DNA of 64,000 nucleotides from Thermoplasmata archaeon (lineage in GTDB: Archaea; Thermoplasmatota; Thermoplasmata; Thermoplasmatales; Thermoplasmataceae). A model generated the notes under the pieces. The model had not been told where the DNA came from, did not search any database, and saw nothing but the letters and a program-made list of their open reading frames with translations. Shown piece by piece: positions 44,073-54,219 of this stretch; position 1 is the stretch's first letter, and every line of letters begins with the position of its first letter. The translations under genes and the position numbers were made by a program. Location: positions 1 through 64,000 of the forward strand of contig JAJZZX010000001.1 of the NCBI GenBank assembly GCA_021797355.1, read 5' to 3'.

Positions 44073-46772
44073 TCAGTTTGCCCTGAGAATTTTTCCCAGG
44101 ACATGCTGAAGTATTCCGCCGCTAGCAAGATATTCTGCCTCAACTGGTGTGTCCACCCTCACAATTACCTTTGTGGTTTTCTGTTTAGAGGAATCCTTCT
44201 CGTAGAATCTGAATGTTGCCTGGCCGAGAGGAGTTACCCCGGTGTCAAATATAATGTCCATTGGTTTTGAAAAATCCACTTTCAGGGAGTTATAGTTCTC
44301 ACCGGACTTGAACTGAAGGGGTACCACTCCCATTCCAACAAGATTGCTTCTGTGAATCCTCTCATATCCAGTTGCCAGGACAGCCTTTACACCAAGCAGG
44401 AATGGTCCCTTTGCGGCCCAGTCCCTTGAGCTACCAGTTCCATACTGGTCTCCGGCAAGGACAATTTCCGGGACACCTTCCTTGACGTATTGCATGGCAA
44501 TGTCAAATACAGTACCCTCCTTTCCATCCGGGAAGTGAACAGTAAAGCCACCTTCCTTCTTGACCAGCAGGTTCTTTATCCTGTTGTTTGCAAATGTCCC
44601 CCTCATCATTATTTCGTGGTTTCCTCTCCTCGAGCCGTACGAGTTGAAGTCTTCCGGTTTGACGCCCCGCTCCATCAAGTATCTGCCTGCCGGTGTATCC
44701 TTGCTGAATGAGCCTGCAGGGGATATATGGTCGGTAGTGACGGAATCACCTAGAACTAGCAGCGGGCGGGCGTTTGAAATCTGAGTATATTTAATTTCCG
44801 TGTCTGGGGAGTAGTTTTCAAAGAACGGTGGCTTCCTTATATATGTGCTCTTGTCGTCCCATTCATAGGTCTTGCCGGAAGGTGCTGACATCTCTTTCCA
44901 TTTTGCATTGTAATCGTCAAGGTTGCTGTATTTTTCGACAAACATTTCCCTGCTTATTGACCCCTTCATTGCAGCAAGAATCTCATCTGATGTTGGCCAA
45001 ATATCCCTCAGATATACAGGTTTGCCGTCTTTCCCTGTTCCCAGAGGCTCCCTCTCCACGTCAATGGTTACCTTCCCAGCAATGGCAAACGCAACAACAA
45101 GCGGCGGCGACATCAGGTAGTTGGCCCTTACGTTGCGGTGTATTCTGGCTTCAAAATTCCTGTTTCCGGAGAGGACTGCTGCTGTGCTCAGGTTCTCCTT
45201 AACTATGGCAGCCTCAATGTTTTCATCAAGTGGTCCACTATTGCCAATGCAAGTAGTACAACCAAAGCCCACTAGATCGAAGCCAAGATCATCTAGGTAC
45301 TTTTGGAGACCTGCTTTCTTCAGATATTCCGATACGACTCTAGAGCCTGGGGCTAGACTCGTCTTTACCTTTGGATTTACTTTAAGCCCTTTTTCAACGG
45401 CTTTTTTTGCCAGCAAGCCTGCTCCAAGCATGACGTATGGGTTGCTTGTATTGGTGCAGCTTGTGATTGCAGCAATAACAACATCTCCTTCAGTAAGTGT
45501 TTCCTGCTTTCCTCTAACGCTTACGATTGCAGATTTCAGCATTACCTGTTTTTGGGAGGATCCAGCTCCTGTTGCAGAGCCGCTCTCTTCCATGAAGGAG
45601 AGGAAACTGTCACCTATCCGGTTGAGATCCACTCTTTGCTGGGGCAGCTTTGGTCCGGAAACGCTTGGCTTCACAGAGCCTAGATCAAACTCAATTACCT
45701 TTGTATACTCGACTCCGGACTGGGGGCCAAAGAGCCCCTGGGCCTTGAAATATTTCTCAATGAGATCTACCTGATCTTCCGGCCTTCCTGTGAGCCTAAG
45801 GTATTCAAGGGTCTGTTCATCAACGGGAAACATAGCAACTGTAGCTCCGTATTCAGGGCACATGTTTGAGACAGTAGCCCTGTCAGGGAGAGTTAGGGAA
45901 GAGACCCCATCACCAAAAAACTCAACGAATTTGTCGACAACCTTGCTCTTCCTCAGAAGCTCAGTAATAGTCAGGACCATGTCAGTCGCAGTGACGCCAG
46001 CTTTGAGCTTCCCCGTCAGTTTCACGCCAATAACCTCAGGGGTCTTGAAAGTAACAGGCTGATCCAGCATCGCAGCCTCAGCCTCGATGCCACCAACACC
46101 CCATCCAACTACTCCAAGGCCATCTATCATTGTAGTGTGGGAATCAGTGCCAACAAGTGTGTCCGGAAAAGCCCACAGATCATTTCCGGATTTCTTTGTC
46201 ATAACCACTTTTGCAAGATATTCAAGATTAACCTGGTGTATAATTCCCACGGATGGCGGAATTATCCTCATATTGTTAAATGAATTCTGTGCCCACTTAA
46301 GAAACCTGTACCTTTCAACATTCCTTTGAAACTCCTTCTCAACATTTTCAGACAATGCATTAGGTTCCCCGTAGAAGTCAACTTGAACAGAGTGGTCAAT
46401 AACAAGATCAACAGGGACCTGTGGGTTGATTATCTCAGGATTCTTTCCAGCAGACTTTGCAGCATCTCTCATTGCTGCGAGATCAACAACTGCAGGAACG
46501 CCTGTGAAGTCCTGCATTACTACCCTAGCAACCTTGAACGGTATCTCACTGTCGGAAGGCTTTGAAGCATTCCAGTTAATCAAGTTAATGACATCCTGAT
46601 CGGTTACGGCTTTTCCGTCTAGGTTCCTTATGAGCGATTCCAGGATAATCCTTATTGAATACGGCAATCTGGAAATTTTATGCCCCTGTTTCTCGAGTTC
46701 TTTCAGGGAATAATATTTGTATTCATTCCTACCAGCTTTTAACACGGAGATTTTTTGCAGTTCAGAATTCAT
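44073..46772 (-). CDS. acn: Aconitate hydratase (AcnA/IRP1 type)
   Basis: 899 residues. [4Fe-4S] ligands are the Cys in SCTNTSNPYVMLGAG and the pair in FGCTTCIGNSGPL. GTDSHTTMIDGLGVVGWGVGG and the swivel-domain signature YGTGSSRDWAAKGP complete the active site. Converts citrate to isocitrate in the TCA cycle. Single gene with promoters on both sides; the neighbour across the gap is the gluconate dehydratase-like enzyme, so both belong to central carbon metabolism. Confidence 0.96.
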   Translation of the reverse strand: MNSELQKISVLKAGRNEYKYYSLKELEKQGHKISRLPYSIRIILESLIRNLDGKAVTDQDVINLINWNASKPSDSEIPFKVARVVMQDFTGVPAVVDLAAMRDAAKSAGKNPEIINPQVPVDLVIDHSVQVDFYGEPNALSENVEKEFQRNVERYRFLKWAQNSFNNMRIIPPSVGIIHQVNLEYLAKVVMTKKSGNDLWAFPDTLVGTDSHTTMIDGLGVVGWGVGGIEAEAAMLDQPVTFKTPEVIGVKLTGKLKAGVTATDMVLTITELLRKSKVVDKFVEFFGDGVSSLTLPDRATVSNMCPEYGATVAMFPVDEQTLEYLRLTGRPEDQVDLIEKYFKAQGLFGPQSGVEYTKVIEFDLGSVKPSVSGPKLPQQRVDLNRIGDSFLSFMEESGSATGAGSSQKQVMLKSAIVSVRGKQETLTEGDVVIAAITSCTNTSNPYVMLGAGLLAKKAVEKGLKVNPKVKTSLAPGSRVVSEYLKKAGLQKYLDDLGFDLVGFGCTTCIGNSGPLDENIEAAIVKENLSTAAVLSGNRNFEARIHRNVRANYLMSPPLVVAFAIAGKVTIDVEREPLGTGKDGKPVYLRDIWPTSDEILAAMKGSISREMFVEKYSNLDDYNAKWKEMSAPSGKTYEWDDKSTYIRKPPFFENYSPDTEIKYTQISNARPLLVLGDSVTTDHISPAGSFSKDTPAGRYLMERGVKPEDFNSYGSRRGNHEIMMRGTFANNRIKNLLVKKEGGFTVHFPDGKEGTVFDIAMQYVKEGVPEIVLAGDQYGTGSSRDWAAKGPFLLGVKAVLATGYERIHRSNLVGMGVVPLQFKSGENYNSLKVDFSKPMDIIFDTGVTPLGQATFRFYEKDSSKQKTTKVIVRVDTPVEAEYLASGGILQHVLGKILRAN

Positions 46773-46931
46773 GAATATCCAATCATGATCCTTTCTCTGT
46801 AATTAGTATTTTCCAGTTTCCTTAAAGCAATCAGGATATATCAGATGAGCAAAGCTAAATAATAAGGCATCAACTGATAACATTCCATCAGGTTTATGAA
46901 ACTTTAAGTAGGATTCTGTTGATATCCAACG

Positions 46932-48128
46932 ATGTCAGGAAAGATCAAAAACATAGAAATTCTGGAACTTGGGGAAAAGGGCAGGGAAATATCTTCACCT
47001 TGGAGCTCCACAATTCTTCTCGTGAAGCTGACAAGTGATGATGGCCTCGTTGGTTTCGGAGAGGCTCCGACCACGCTCATGACCCTTCCGGTAAAGGAGA
47101 GCATGAGCGAGGTGAAGAGGGTTTTTCAGGATGCCAATTTTTTTAATGTAGAAAGGAACATAAAGGAGTTCTACAGACACTCATTTTATCTATCAAAATC
47201 CATGGAGGCAACATCTGCACTAAGTGCATTCGAGATAGCGAGCTGGGACCTGATTGGCAAAGCCCTGGGAACCCCAGTTTACAAGCTGATTGGAGGCGAA
47301 TTCAGCGAGGAACTGAGGGCGTATGCAAACGGATGGTATTCCGATTGCGTTACCCCTGAAGATTTTGTAAAGAAGGCGAAACAGGCAAGATCAAAGGGCT
47401 TTGATGCATTCAAGTTCGATCCGTTTGGTGACAATTATGATAAACTCTCGAAAGAAGGGCTGAAAAATGCAGTTGACATTGTTTCTGCAATGAGGGAAGA
47501 ATTCGGGGATTCAGTAGATTTGCTGATTGAGTGCCACGGGCGTTTCTCTACCAGAGCCGCCATAGACGCGGGCACAGCCCTGGATGAATTCAATCCGCTA
47601 TTTATGGAGGAACCCGTGCATCCAGAGCTTGAAGTTGGGCTGGCTGAGGTGAAAAGGTACGTAAGGACGCCAATAGCCCTTGGCGAAAGATTGCTTAATA
47701 AGACAGATTTTGCCAGATACATATCAGAAGGATTGGTTGACGTAATACAGCCTGATCTAACTAATTCCCTTGGGATATTGGAAAACAAGAAAACAGCAGC
47801 AATAGCAGAATCATTTGGAGTTCCGGTGGCCTTCCACAATGCGTTTGGTCCAATACAGACTGCTGCAACGCTCAATGTCGACAAGACTCTTCCCAACTTC
47901 CTTATCCAGGAAAGTTTCGAAGCGTTCTGGCCCGACTGGAAGCGAAATCTTGTCAGCACGGGGTATAAGCTAGAAAACGGTAAATTTACGCTATCTGGAA
48001 AACCGGGGCTTGGAATAGAGGTCAATGAAAAAATACTTGAAAGCAACAGGGTTGAGGGTATGGAGCCTTTCGATCCGGTTGAGCCACCATGGGTGGTTTC
48101 CGGCACATACAGGCATTCGAAGAGATAA
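46932..48128 (+). CDS. Enolase-superfamily sugar-acid dehydratase, gluconate dehydratase-like
   Basis: 398 residues. The capping domain has TILLVKLTSDDGLVGFGEAP; the barrel has AFKFDPFG with the Lys-x-Asp region, LIECHGRF, FMEEPVHPE, GERLL and AFHNAFGPI, i.e. the Asp/Glu/Glu metal site and the catalytic His. This fits the D-gluconate/D-galactonate dehydratase branch used in the non-phosphorylated Entner-Doudoroff path of Thermoplasmatales. Exact sugar acid not provable by eye. The KaiC-like gene follows after 3 bases. Confidence 0.85.
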   Translation: MSGKIKNIEILELGEKGREISSPWSSTILLVKLTSDDGLVGFGEAPTTLMTLPVKESMSEVKRVFQDANFFNVERNIKEFYRHSFYLSKSMEATSALSAFEIASWDLIGKALGTPVYKLIGGEFSEELRAYANGWYSDCVTPEDFVKKAKQARSKGFDAFKFDPFGDNYDKLSKEGLKNAVDIVSAMREEFGDSVDLLIECHGRFSTRAAIDAGTALDEFNPLFMEEPVHPELEVGLAEVKRYVRTPIALGERLLNKTDFARYISEGLVDVIQPDLTNSLGILENKKTAAIAESFGVPVAFHNAFGPIQTAATLNVDKTLPNFLIQESFEAFWPDWKRNLVSTGYKLENGKFTLSGKPGLGIEVNEKILESNRVEGMEPFDPVEPPWVVSGTYRHSKR

Positions 48129-48131
48129 AGG

Positions 48132-49037
48132 ATGAGCCAGGGTGAAATGGAGGAAAATCAGCAGAGCCTAAAAGACCTAATAAGCCTGCGTTCCAAACTT
48201 ATTGATCAGATTAGCCAATCTGCAAAACTGTTGGAGGAGGTGGAGAGGTCAATTTCTGCTATAAAGCCAACGGAAATCATGGTAACCCCGAGCGTTGTCA
48301 AAAGTGATGTGAATCACGCTAAGATCAAAACTGGTGTGGAGAAACTTGATCAGCTTCTAATTGGAGGTTATCCTCCCGGCTCCAATATCACCCTGAATGG
48401 CCCCCCATTCAGTTCAAAGGAGAGATTTGTCGCTGATTTCATAAGGGAATCGCTTTCTGAACACTTTCCAACAATCATAGTAGCAGTGGATCGGGAACCG
48501 GCCGCCATAAAGAATCTTGTTCAATCTCCGGATCTGGTCAGGGAAAGCCAAGAAAAGGGCATCCTCAAAGTTGTGGATGCATATTCAAGATTTGTGCAGT
48601 CTGACCCATCAGATCCGTTGGCTGTAGTCATTGACGGAACATCAAATCTTAGTAATTTTCTCAAAAGCATTGACACAATCTGTGCTTCGACAATAAGGGA
48701 GATGGGAACGTATCGAATGGTGGTTTTTTCACTTACAGGCCTACTCACCCAGACTGATGAAAAGAGCTTCATAAAGGCAATACAGCACTTTTCCCAGAGG
48801 AGGAAGGCGGAAGGTGCCACAACTATATATATGCTGGAATCCGGGCTATTTGAGAGGCGAATATATGAAAACATCAACTATTTTATGGACATCTCTCTGG
48901 ACTTCAGGCTTGACGATCTCAATGAATATCTCAGGGTTAGGGGCCTTAATGAGGTTCGGACAAAAGAATGGGTTGAGGTCATCACTACCGGAGGGAAGCT
49001 GGATCTTGGATCCTTTGATCTGAGAAGGATACGTTGA
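48132..49037 (+). CDS. KaiC-like RecA-fold protein with altered Walker A
   Basis: 301 residues. An N-terminal coiled coil (about residues 10-45) precedes a RecA-like domain beginning KTGVEKLDQLLIGGYPPGS. The P-loop position reads NGPPFSSKERF, lacking the G-K-T/S end, so ATP binding may be lost. The Walker B-like strand is LAVVIDGTS, and GTYRMVVFSLTGLL follows. The C terminus matches the KaiC/RAD55 family (LDDLNEYLRVRGLNE). It follows the dehydratase by 3 bases. Role, regulatory or motility-related, unknown. Confidence 0.75.
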   Translation: MSQGEMEENQQSLKDLISLRSKLIDQISQSAKLLEEVERSISAIKPTEIMVTPSVVKSDVNHAKIKTGVEKLDQLLIGGYPPGSNITLNGPPFSSKERFVADFIRESLSEHFPTIIVAVDREPAAIKNLVQSPDLVRESQEKGILKVVDAYSRFVQSDPSDPLAVVIDGTSNLSNFLKSIDTICASTIREMGTYRMVVFSLTGLLTQTDEKSFIKAIQHFSQRRKAEGATTIYMLESGLFERRIYENINYFMDISLDFRLDDLNEYLRVRGLNEVRTKEWVEVITTGGKLDLGSFDLRRIR

Positions 49038-49155
49038 AATTTTTAGTTCTGCTTGCTTCTTTTTGGATAAATAATCTCGTATACTGTTAATGCAATCAAT
49101 AAACGGCACCTCAGAGGCAAAGCAGCAGATAGGAAGGGCAGTCATATAACACAAT

Positions 49156-49311
49156 ATGTGCAATGTGTATGAAGATCTATCGCAGTATGTTGAAGAGGCC
49201 ATAAAAAGGCATTTCATGAGGATTAAAGTGTGGGAAGATGGGATCCATATTGCACAAAAACGTGGAGTTAAGGATTTATTTTTCAGTAAAGCAGCACAGC
49301 CAGTATTATGA
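49156..49311 (+). CDS. Possible 51-residue peptide, weak
   Basis: ATG at 49156 gives 51 codons (MCNVYEDLSQYVEEAIKRHF, then MRIKVWEDGIHIAQKRG) before TGA at 49309-49311. It has a plausible amphipathic helix but overlaps the end of the opposing NuoN-like gene by 29 bases, and no promoter is placed well. Kept only because the 245-base gap is otherwise empty. Confidence 0.2.
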   Translation: MCNVYEDLSQYVEEAIKRHFMRIKVWEDGIHIAQKRGVKDLFFSKAAQPVL

Positions 49312-51052
49312 CCACCATGAACGCCACTATCATGTACACCATGTACCATGCTATGGAGCTGTTCATGAATTTCCTTGTTGCTATCATGCACATTCTCATG
49401 TAACCTCTTCCAACGGAGTTCATTGCGAACCAGAAGACATCTATTACGGAAACAGGCTGGTTGTCATTTCCAATTCTGGTTCTGAGCAACCTGCGCAGCA
49501 TGAGCCTTATGTTGTTGGCATAGGCAAATGAAGTATACTCGCTGGAGACTGATCTGCCGCTGTTCCATACTTCCGCTGTCCTGGTCTTTGGTTTCCTGAA
49601 AACGGAATAGGCTGCAAGCGAGAATACTGTTATGAGCGCTATGACATAGTCCGGTGACAGCAACCCGAAATCCGCAGCGGAAAACCTGGATTCTATGGTG
49701 AACCCGTTGAATACAAGCACAGACGGTATGCCACCCCTGAATACTTCTGGAACCAGCAGCACAGAAATGACAAAAAGTAACAGTAGTGTGGCTCCCACAC
49801 TGAATACAGTCACTGTCTCAATCCTGCTGGCATGTCCCTTACTGGCCCGGAATAGTGCTGAAAATGACAGTATCTTCATCATGGCGCCAGTTGCCATACC
49901 TTCCGAAATTGCAATAACAGACCCCACTATTATTGATATGATACCAATGTATCCGCCAAGATACGCCTGCATGAAGAAGGATTCAAGAAGCATCCATACT
50001 GCAAGCCCCCCAATGGTGGGAAACAATCCGGACAGGGACATGGTTGAAAGCAGGGTTCCCAAACGCATCCACCTGTCCTCCGGTGCCCTGGCCTCCCCAA
50101 AATACTCACCTCTGGTGCTTCCAATGGAAAGGAAAAGTCCAGTCTTTGACACAGCATGGGACAGTGCGAAGATGATTATGGTAACCAGTACAAACTCACG
50201 AAGGATGCTGTTCCCGGATACAAGGTAGAGACCGAAGGCTGCAAGAATGGCGGCCTGGTTCTCTATGGTGCTGAAGCCCCCGAGCATCTTCATGTTCTCA
50301 GATATGTAGGCATAGATGGATGCAAACAGGATTGAGATGCTTCCTATGATCAGGAAGAGGACTCCTATGTAAACCAGTGCAGGACCTGCTGCACTCAGGA
50401 ATATCATCCTGGTTATGAGGAAGACCCCCATGAGCGTCATTGTTGCACTGAATACGGCCGATGCATTTGCAGGAGCATTCCCATGGGCTATTGGGAGCCA
50501 CTCACTGATCATGAATGGTGACATGCCCATCTTTATGATTGCGCCGAATGAAATGAGAAGGAGCGGGACAAATGTGGTTAAATGGATGAAGCCGAAGGAG
50601 GAATTCCCTGAGGCCACGAATGATGACACTGCACCGGCAATGATCAGGGCGGTGCTGAATTCACTGAATGTCATGAATGTGAATGCCGGTCCCTTCTGCG
50701 ACCTGTTCAGGGCAACTATGGCATATGAGGGCACAGACATTATCTCCCAGCTAGCTATAAGTGCAAGATAATTGTTTGACACCAGTATGATGGACATTCC
50801 CAGAACTGTGAGTGACATCAGTGAAGCCAGCCATCTGCCGTACTTCTCCCCATAAGATAATGAATAGATTCCGGCAAATACCCAGACAATTCCAGCTATG
50901 ACGGAGTAATAGGAAAGATAATCCCCGTACACAAATTGCGTGGCAGCGAATACAATCGATGAAGAAGACAGCATGAGGTACGAGGCTTTCCTGTTGAATA
51001 TCCCTAGGAGGGCTGCAATACCGAATAGCACAGGCCCAAGGTAAGGAAGCAT
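49283..51052 (-). CDS. Proton-translocating antiporter-like subunit (HyfB/NuoL/N family)
   Basis: About 589 residues with some 15 membrane helices. NNYLALIASWEIMSVPSYAIVAL, IIKMGMSPFMISEWLPIAHGNAPANASAVFSA and TLMGVFLITR match the Mrp/NuoL proton-channel block with its Lys and His. An ATG also exists at 51079, but AGGAGGT stands about 10 bases before ATG 51052, so this start is preferred. Last gene of the six-gene complex. Pumps ions coupled to electron flow in the soluble arm. Confidence 0.85.
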   Translation of the reverse strand: MLPYLGPVLFGIAALLGIFNRKASYLMLSSSSIVFAATQFVYGDYLSYYSVIAGIVWVFAGIYSLSYGEKYGRWLASLMSLTVLGMSIILVSNNYLALIASWEIMSVPSYAIVALNRSQKGPAFTFMTFSEFSTALIIAGAVSSFVASGNSSFGFIHLTTFVPLLLISFGAIIKMGMSPFMISEWLPIAHGNAPANASAVFSATMTLMGVFLITRMIFLSAAGPALVYIGVLFLIIGSISILFASIYAYISENMKMLGGFSTIENQAAILAAFGLYLVSGNSILREFVLVTIIIFALSHAVSKTGLFLSIGSTRGEYFGEARAPEDRWMRLGTLLSTMSLSGLFPTIGGLAVWMLLESFFMQAYLGGYIGIISIIVGSVIAISEGMATGAMMKILSFSALFRASKGHASRIETVTVFSVGATLLLLFVISVLLVPEVFRGGIPSVLVFNGFTIESRFSAADFGLLSPDYVIALITVFSLAAYSVFRKPKTRTAEVWNSGRSVSSEYTSFAYANNIRLMLRRLLRTRIGNDNQPVSVIDVFWFAMNSVGRGYMRMCMIATRKFMNSSIAWYMVYMIVAFMVVIILAVLLY

Positions 51053-51054
51053 TT

Positions 51055-51723
51055 TCAGCGTACCTCCTCGCTTCTCCATCCAGAATCCGTGTGGCTGTTG
51101 ATGCCACCTCTTGCAGCGTTGAGAGCAGCCAGCACTGTGTAAGGGGATGGAGGGCAGCCGGCAATTTCCACATGGTATTTCTCCCTGTCCAGCGGGGCAT
51201 CCCCAACAATGCCGCCCGTTACTGCACAGGCTCCGAGGGCTATCACAAGCCTGGGTTCTGGCATTGCCTCATAGGCCCTGTCCAGCGCCTCCTTCATTCC
51301 AGGCGTCATAACCCCCATTATGACAATTGCATCTGCATGCCGCGGCGTGTTCACCATGAATATGCCAAGCCGATTTGCATCATACTGTGGGGAAAATATG
51401 CTGAGAAATTCCATGTTGCAAGAACCGCAGGCACCAGAATCCAAGGGGAAGACATGAAAGGACTTCCTGAAAGCTGTCTCAGCCTTCTTCACTGTGAATA
51501 TGTCCTGTTCTCCAGTTGGCTGGTAATCTGGCAGGCATCTGCGGCAGAATATGCATTTCTCAATGATCCAACCATCCGATGTTATTGCATCAACGGGACA
51601 GTTGCCTGCATCACTTCCGGAAAGGCGTGACGGCCACTGCGGCGCAGCAGCTGGATCAGCGGAAGGATACCTTTCGGTCTTTATCCCCTTTCTCAAGCCA
51701 TTGAGGAACCATATGCTGCTCAC
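51055..51723 (-). CDS. NuoB/HyfI-like small subunit with ferredoxin-type N terminus
   Basis: 222 residues. The first 60 carry CIFCRRC and a lone NCPVDAI, a partial ferredoxin domain for about one cluster. The rest is the NuoB fold: GACGSCNMEF, ALGACAVTGG and IAGCPPSPYTVL supply the four Cys of the proximal [4Fe-4S] cluster. This combines the HyfH- and HyfI-like parts in one chain. Its start overlaps the large-subunit stop, and its stop is 2 bases before the antiporter ATG. Confidence 0.85.
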   Translation of the reverse strand: MSSIWFLNGLRKGIKTERYPSADPAAAPQWPSRLSGSDAGNCPVDAITSDGWIIEKCIFCRRCLPDYQPTGEQDIFTVKKAETAFRKSFHVFPLDSGACGSCNMEFLSIFSPQYDANRLGIFMVNTPRHADAIVIMGVMTPGMKEALDRAYEAMPEPRLVIALGACAVTGGIVGDAPLDREKYHVEIAGCPPSPYTVLAALNAARGGINSHTDSGWRSEEVR

Positions 51724-52826
51724 TGCATCACCACCGCAAGTTCAGATATCCAGATGCCAAAGCTCTCCCAGTTGAAGTGGTAATCAGTGAAGATATTGCC
51801 TGCCATGGATTTCCTGAAGGCATCAATATTCAGCAGCGATGGAGAGGACATCTGAATATCATCAATCCTGCCGTCACTGATTTTGACGTAGTAGAACAGA
51901 TCCCCCTGCGGGCTCTCAATCCTGGCTGCACCTTCACCATTCATTCCAGCAGTATCAACCTCCGTGGAATTTTCGTTGTTATCCAAGGCCTCCAAGATCA
52001 TGTCAGCGGAAGCAAGTATCTCTTGGCTTCTCACATAAAATCTCCCGAATGCGTCGGGCTCATCGAATATGACGGGCCTGAAGCCAAGTTTCCTGTATGG
52101 GATCAGTTTTTCGTCCAGCCTCGCATCCACTTTCATGCCAGAAGCCCTTGCCGCTGGTCCAAGCAGGCTGCCTTCACTGATGTTTCCATTGTTCTGCAGC
52201 CGGTTCAGGAATATCTTAGACTGCAGCAGAGCATCGAAAATCTCCTGGAATTCTTTCCTTACGCCACCGATTCGGGTTTCGATCCCTGATTTGCTGATCT
52301 GGCAGCCCCCCACGGATGAAGCTGAAAAGAAATATCTGTGTCCCGAAAGTCGCGATATGATCCTTGCCACATTCTCCCTGAGGTATGCAATCTGGTTCTG
52401 TGGAACGCCAAAACCGGCAGGTTCACAAACACGTTTCACAACCTCCAGGTTGCTTCTAATCCTCTCAAGTTCAAGCATTATGAGTCTTGAATATTGAACT
52501 TCCTCAGGCACGTCTATATCCAGTGCATCCTCCACTGCCATCTCGAATGCCACAGCGTTTGAGGCTGCATGAAATCCGTTGATACGCTCCACCATCAGGA
52601 GGGCATCCCTCGGTGTGAGGCCCTTCACTTTCAGTCTCCTGGTCTTCACGTAGGGGTCAACCTCAATGTGCTTGATGACTTCGCCAGGGGTATGCATGTT
52701 AAAGGCCACAGATTCCATAAGGCCTCCAGTTGCTGGGCCGTATGCAAAGGTTAACTCTCCTGGGAGGTTCTGGTATGTTTCTGCAGGCATCTCATGCTTC
52801 TGTTCTGATATGACCTTTTCATACAC
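51720..52826 (-). CDS. NuoD/HyfG-like large subunit lacking Ni-Fe cysteines (Ehr type)
   Basis: The fold is that of the [NiFe] large subunit and NuoD: FAYGPATGGL, VERINGFHAASNAVAFEMAVEDAL, ERIRSNLEVV, GVPQNQIAYLRENV and the end FTDYHFNWESFGIWISELA. At the two places where hydrogenases have C-x2-C, this protein has ERINGFH and WESFGIW, with no Cys. It therefore cannot hold the Ni-Fe site. The frame reaches a TTG at 52916 inside the previous gene; GTG 52826 is preferred, with ATG 52790 as an alternative. Confidence 0.85.
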   Translation of the reverse strand: MYEKVISEQKHEMPAETYQNLPGELTFAYGPATGGLMESVAFNMHTPGEVIKHIEVDPYVKTRRLKVKGLTPRDALLMVERINGFHAASNAVAFEMAVEDALDIDVPEEVQYSRLIMLELERIRSNLEVVKRVCEPAGFGVPQNQIAYLRENVARIISRLSGHRYFFSASSVGGCQISKSGIETRIGGVRKEFQEIFDALLQSKIFLNRLQNNGNISEGSLLGPAARASGMKVDARLDEKLIPYRKLGFRPVIFDEPDAFGRFYVRSQEILASADMILEALDNNENSTEVDTAGMNGEGAARIESPQGDLFYYVKISDGRIDDIQMSSPSLLNIDAFRKSMAGNIFTDYHFNWESFGIWISELAVVMQ

Positions 52827-52875
52827 TGAATACTTTTCTGTATTCCCCAGGAATCTGCCCTGGGGATTACCGAAC

Positions 52876-54219
52876 CTATAATATCTCAATGTACACCACC
52901 AGATAGAAAATTCCAATGAAAAGCGGCAAGATAGCAGAAAGCACGGAAAGTGCCGGCATGAGCCGGTCCCTCTCCACGTTGGGCTGGTTTCCGCTGAATA
53001 TCATACCGGTCACGTTATAGTTCATTGATATGAAGGCAGCGGCCAGGGATATGATCACTATTATGAACTGCGCATACATGTGAAGCGAGAGTATATCGGC
53101 AAGGATCAGGAACTCACCAAAGAATGTCCCGAAGGGTGGTGCACCTGTAACAGCCAGCGACGACATCAGCAGGGAAGCGGATGTGTAAGGCATTGAAGTG
53201 CCCATCCCGCTGATCTCTGCAATTTTCTTCTTTCCCGTGAATCTGAGCACATTTCCTGATGAATAGAAAGCCCCTGCCTTTCCGAAGCTGTGAGAAAGCA
53301 GTAGCAGCAAGGCTCCGGTAATTCCAAGCGGTCCGCCGGCAGCAATCCCGAGAAGTGCAAGATTCATGTTCTCCATCGTTGAATACGCGAACATCCTCTT
53401 GTACCTGACCTGGTAACCCAGGAATATTGACGCAGCCACTATGGATAAGACGGCAAACCAGACATACAGGTCCCTCACCGGCTCGATTTCGTATACTCTG
53501 TAAAGCACGTAGAGTGCTGTTGGTAGCAGTACCCCCGAGAACATGGCACTCACAGGGGATGGTGCCTCGCTGTGTGCATCCGGAAGCCATGTATGGACAG
53601 GGAAGACGCCAACTTTCGTGCCGAATCCTATGAGTGCCAACGAAACAGCAAGGACCATTATCCTGGAATGCACATGTGAGGCTATGGCAGCTGAAACGGA
53701 AAGAGTGCCCAGAATATAATATATGAGAATTATCGAGATGAAGGCAAAAGTGACTCCTGCTGAAACTATCACTATATATCGCCACGTTGCCTCAAGGGAA
53801 GTTTCTGTTTTCTCCGTGATTAGGAGGAGAGCGGATGAGATTGTGGTGGCCTCTATGCCAACCCACATCAGTCCATAGTTGTTTACCTCCAGTGAGAAAA
53901 GCATTGAAACAGTGAAGAGGTTAAGGAGAAGGTAGTAGGTCGGTTCGCTGATGCCCATAACCTCCACACCCTTCAGGTATCTCGTGGAATATACTGTTGA
54001 CAGTAGATATACTGCCAGAACCATCACTATGAAGACCATGGTGGAATTCTGGATAAAGAAAAAACCCACCTGAGGGCGGATGAAATACATTATGCCCGCA
54101 ATGGCCAGATCAACTGAGCCCCCAATGATGGAAGCCTGCTTTATGCCAGTGCGGTACAGGATGCCGGCAGCTCCCGGTATCAGTATGATAAGCACTGCAA
54201 GTAACTGGCCAAGAATCAT
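52876..54219 (-). CDS. Proton-translocating antiporter-like subunit (HyfF/NuoN family)
   Basis: 447 residues, about 13 membrane helices. GLMWVGIEATTISSALLL, LIGFGTKVGVFPVHTWLPDAHSEAPSPVSAMFSGVLLPTA carries the key Lys and His, and STMENMNLALLGIAAGG and HSFGKAGAFYSSGNVLRFTG follow. Typical of hydrogenase-4/complex I antiporter subunits. The ATG overlaps the HyfE-like gene by 4 bases. Confidence 0.88.
   Translation of the reverse strand: MILGQLLAVLIILIPGAAGILYRTGIKQASIIGGSVDLAIAGIMYFIRPQVGFFFIQNSTMVFIVMVLAVYLLSTVYSTRYLKGVEVMGISEPTYYLLLNLFTVSMLFSLEVNNYGLMWVGIEATTISSALLLITEKTETSLEATWRYIVIVSAGVTFAFISIILIYYILGTLSVSAAIASHVHSRIMVLAVSLALIGFGTKVGVFPVHTWLPDAHSEAPSPVSAMFSGVLLPTALYVLYRVYEIEPVRDLYVWFAVLSIVAASIFLGYQVRYKRMFAYSTMENMNLALLGIAAGGPLGITGALLLLLSHSFGKAGAFYSSGNVLRFTGKKKIAEISGMGTSMPYTSASLLMSSLAVTGAPPFGTFFGEFLILADILSLHMYAQFIIVIISLAAAFISMNYNVTGMIFSGNQPNVERDRLMPALSVLSAILPLFIGIFYLVVYIEIL

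Noticed and set aside
45121-45774. 217-codon frame on the plus strand
   Set aside because: Antisense shadow of the aconitase gene.
51720-52826. True [NiFe] hydrogenase
   Set aside because: The two C-x2-C nickel-binding motifs are absent from the large subunit, so a hydrogenase reaction is not supported.
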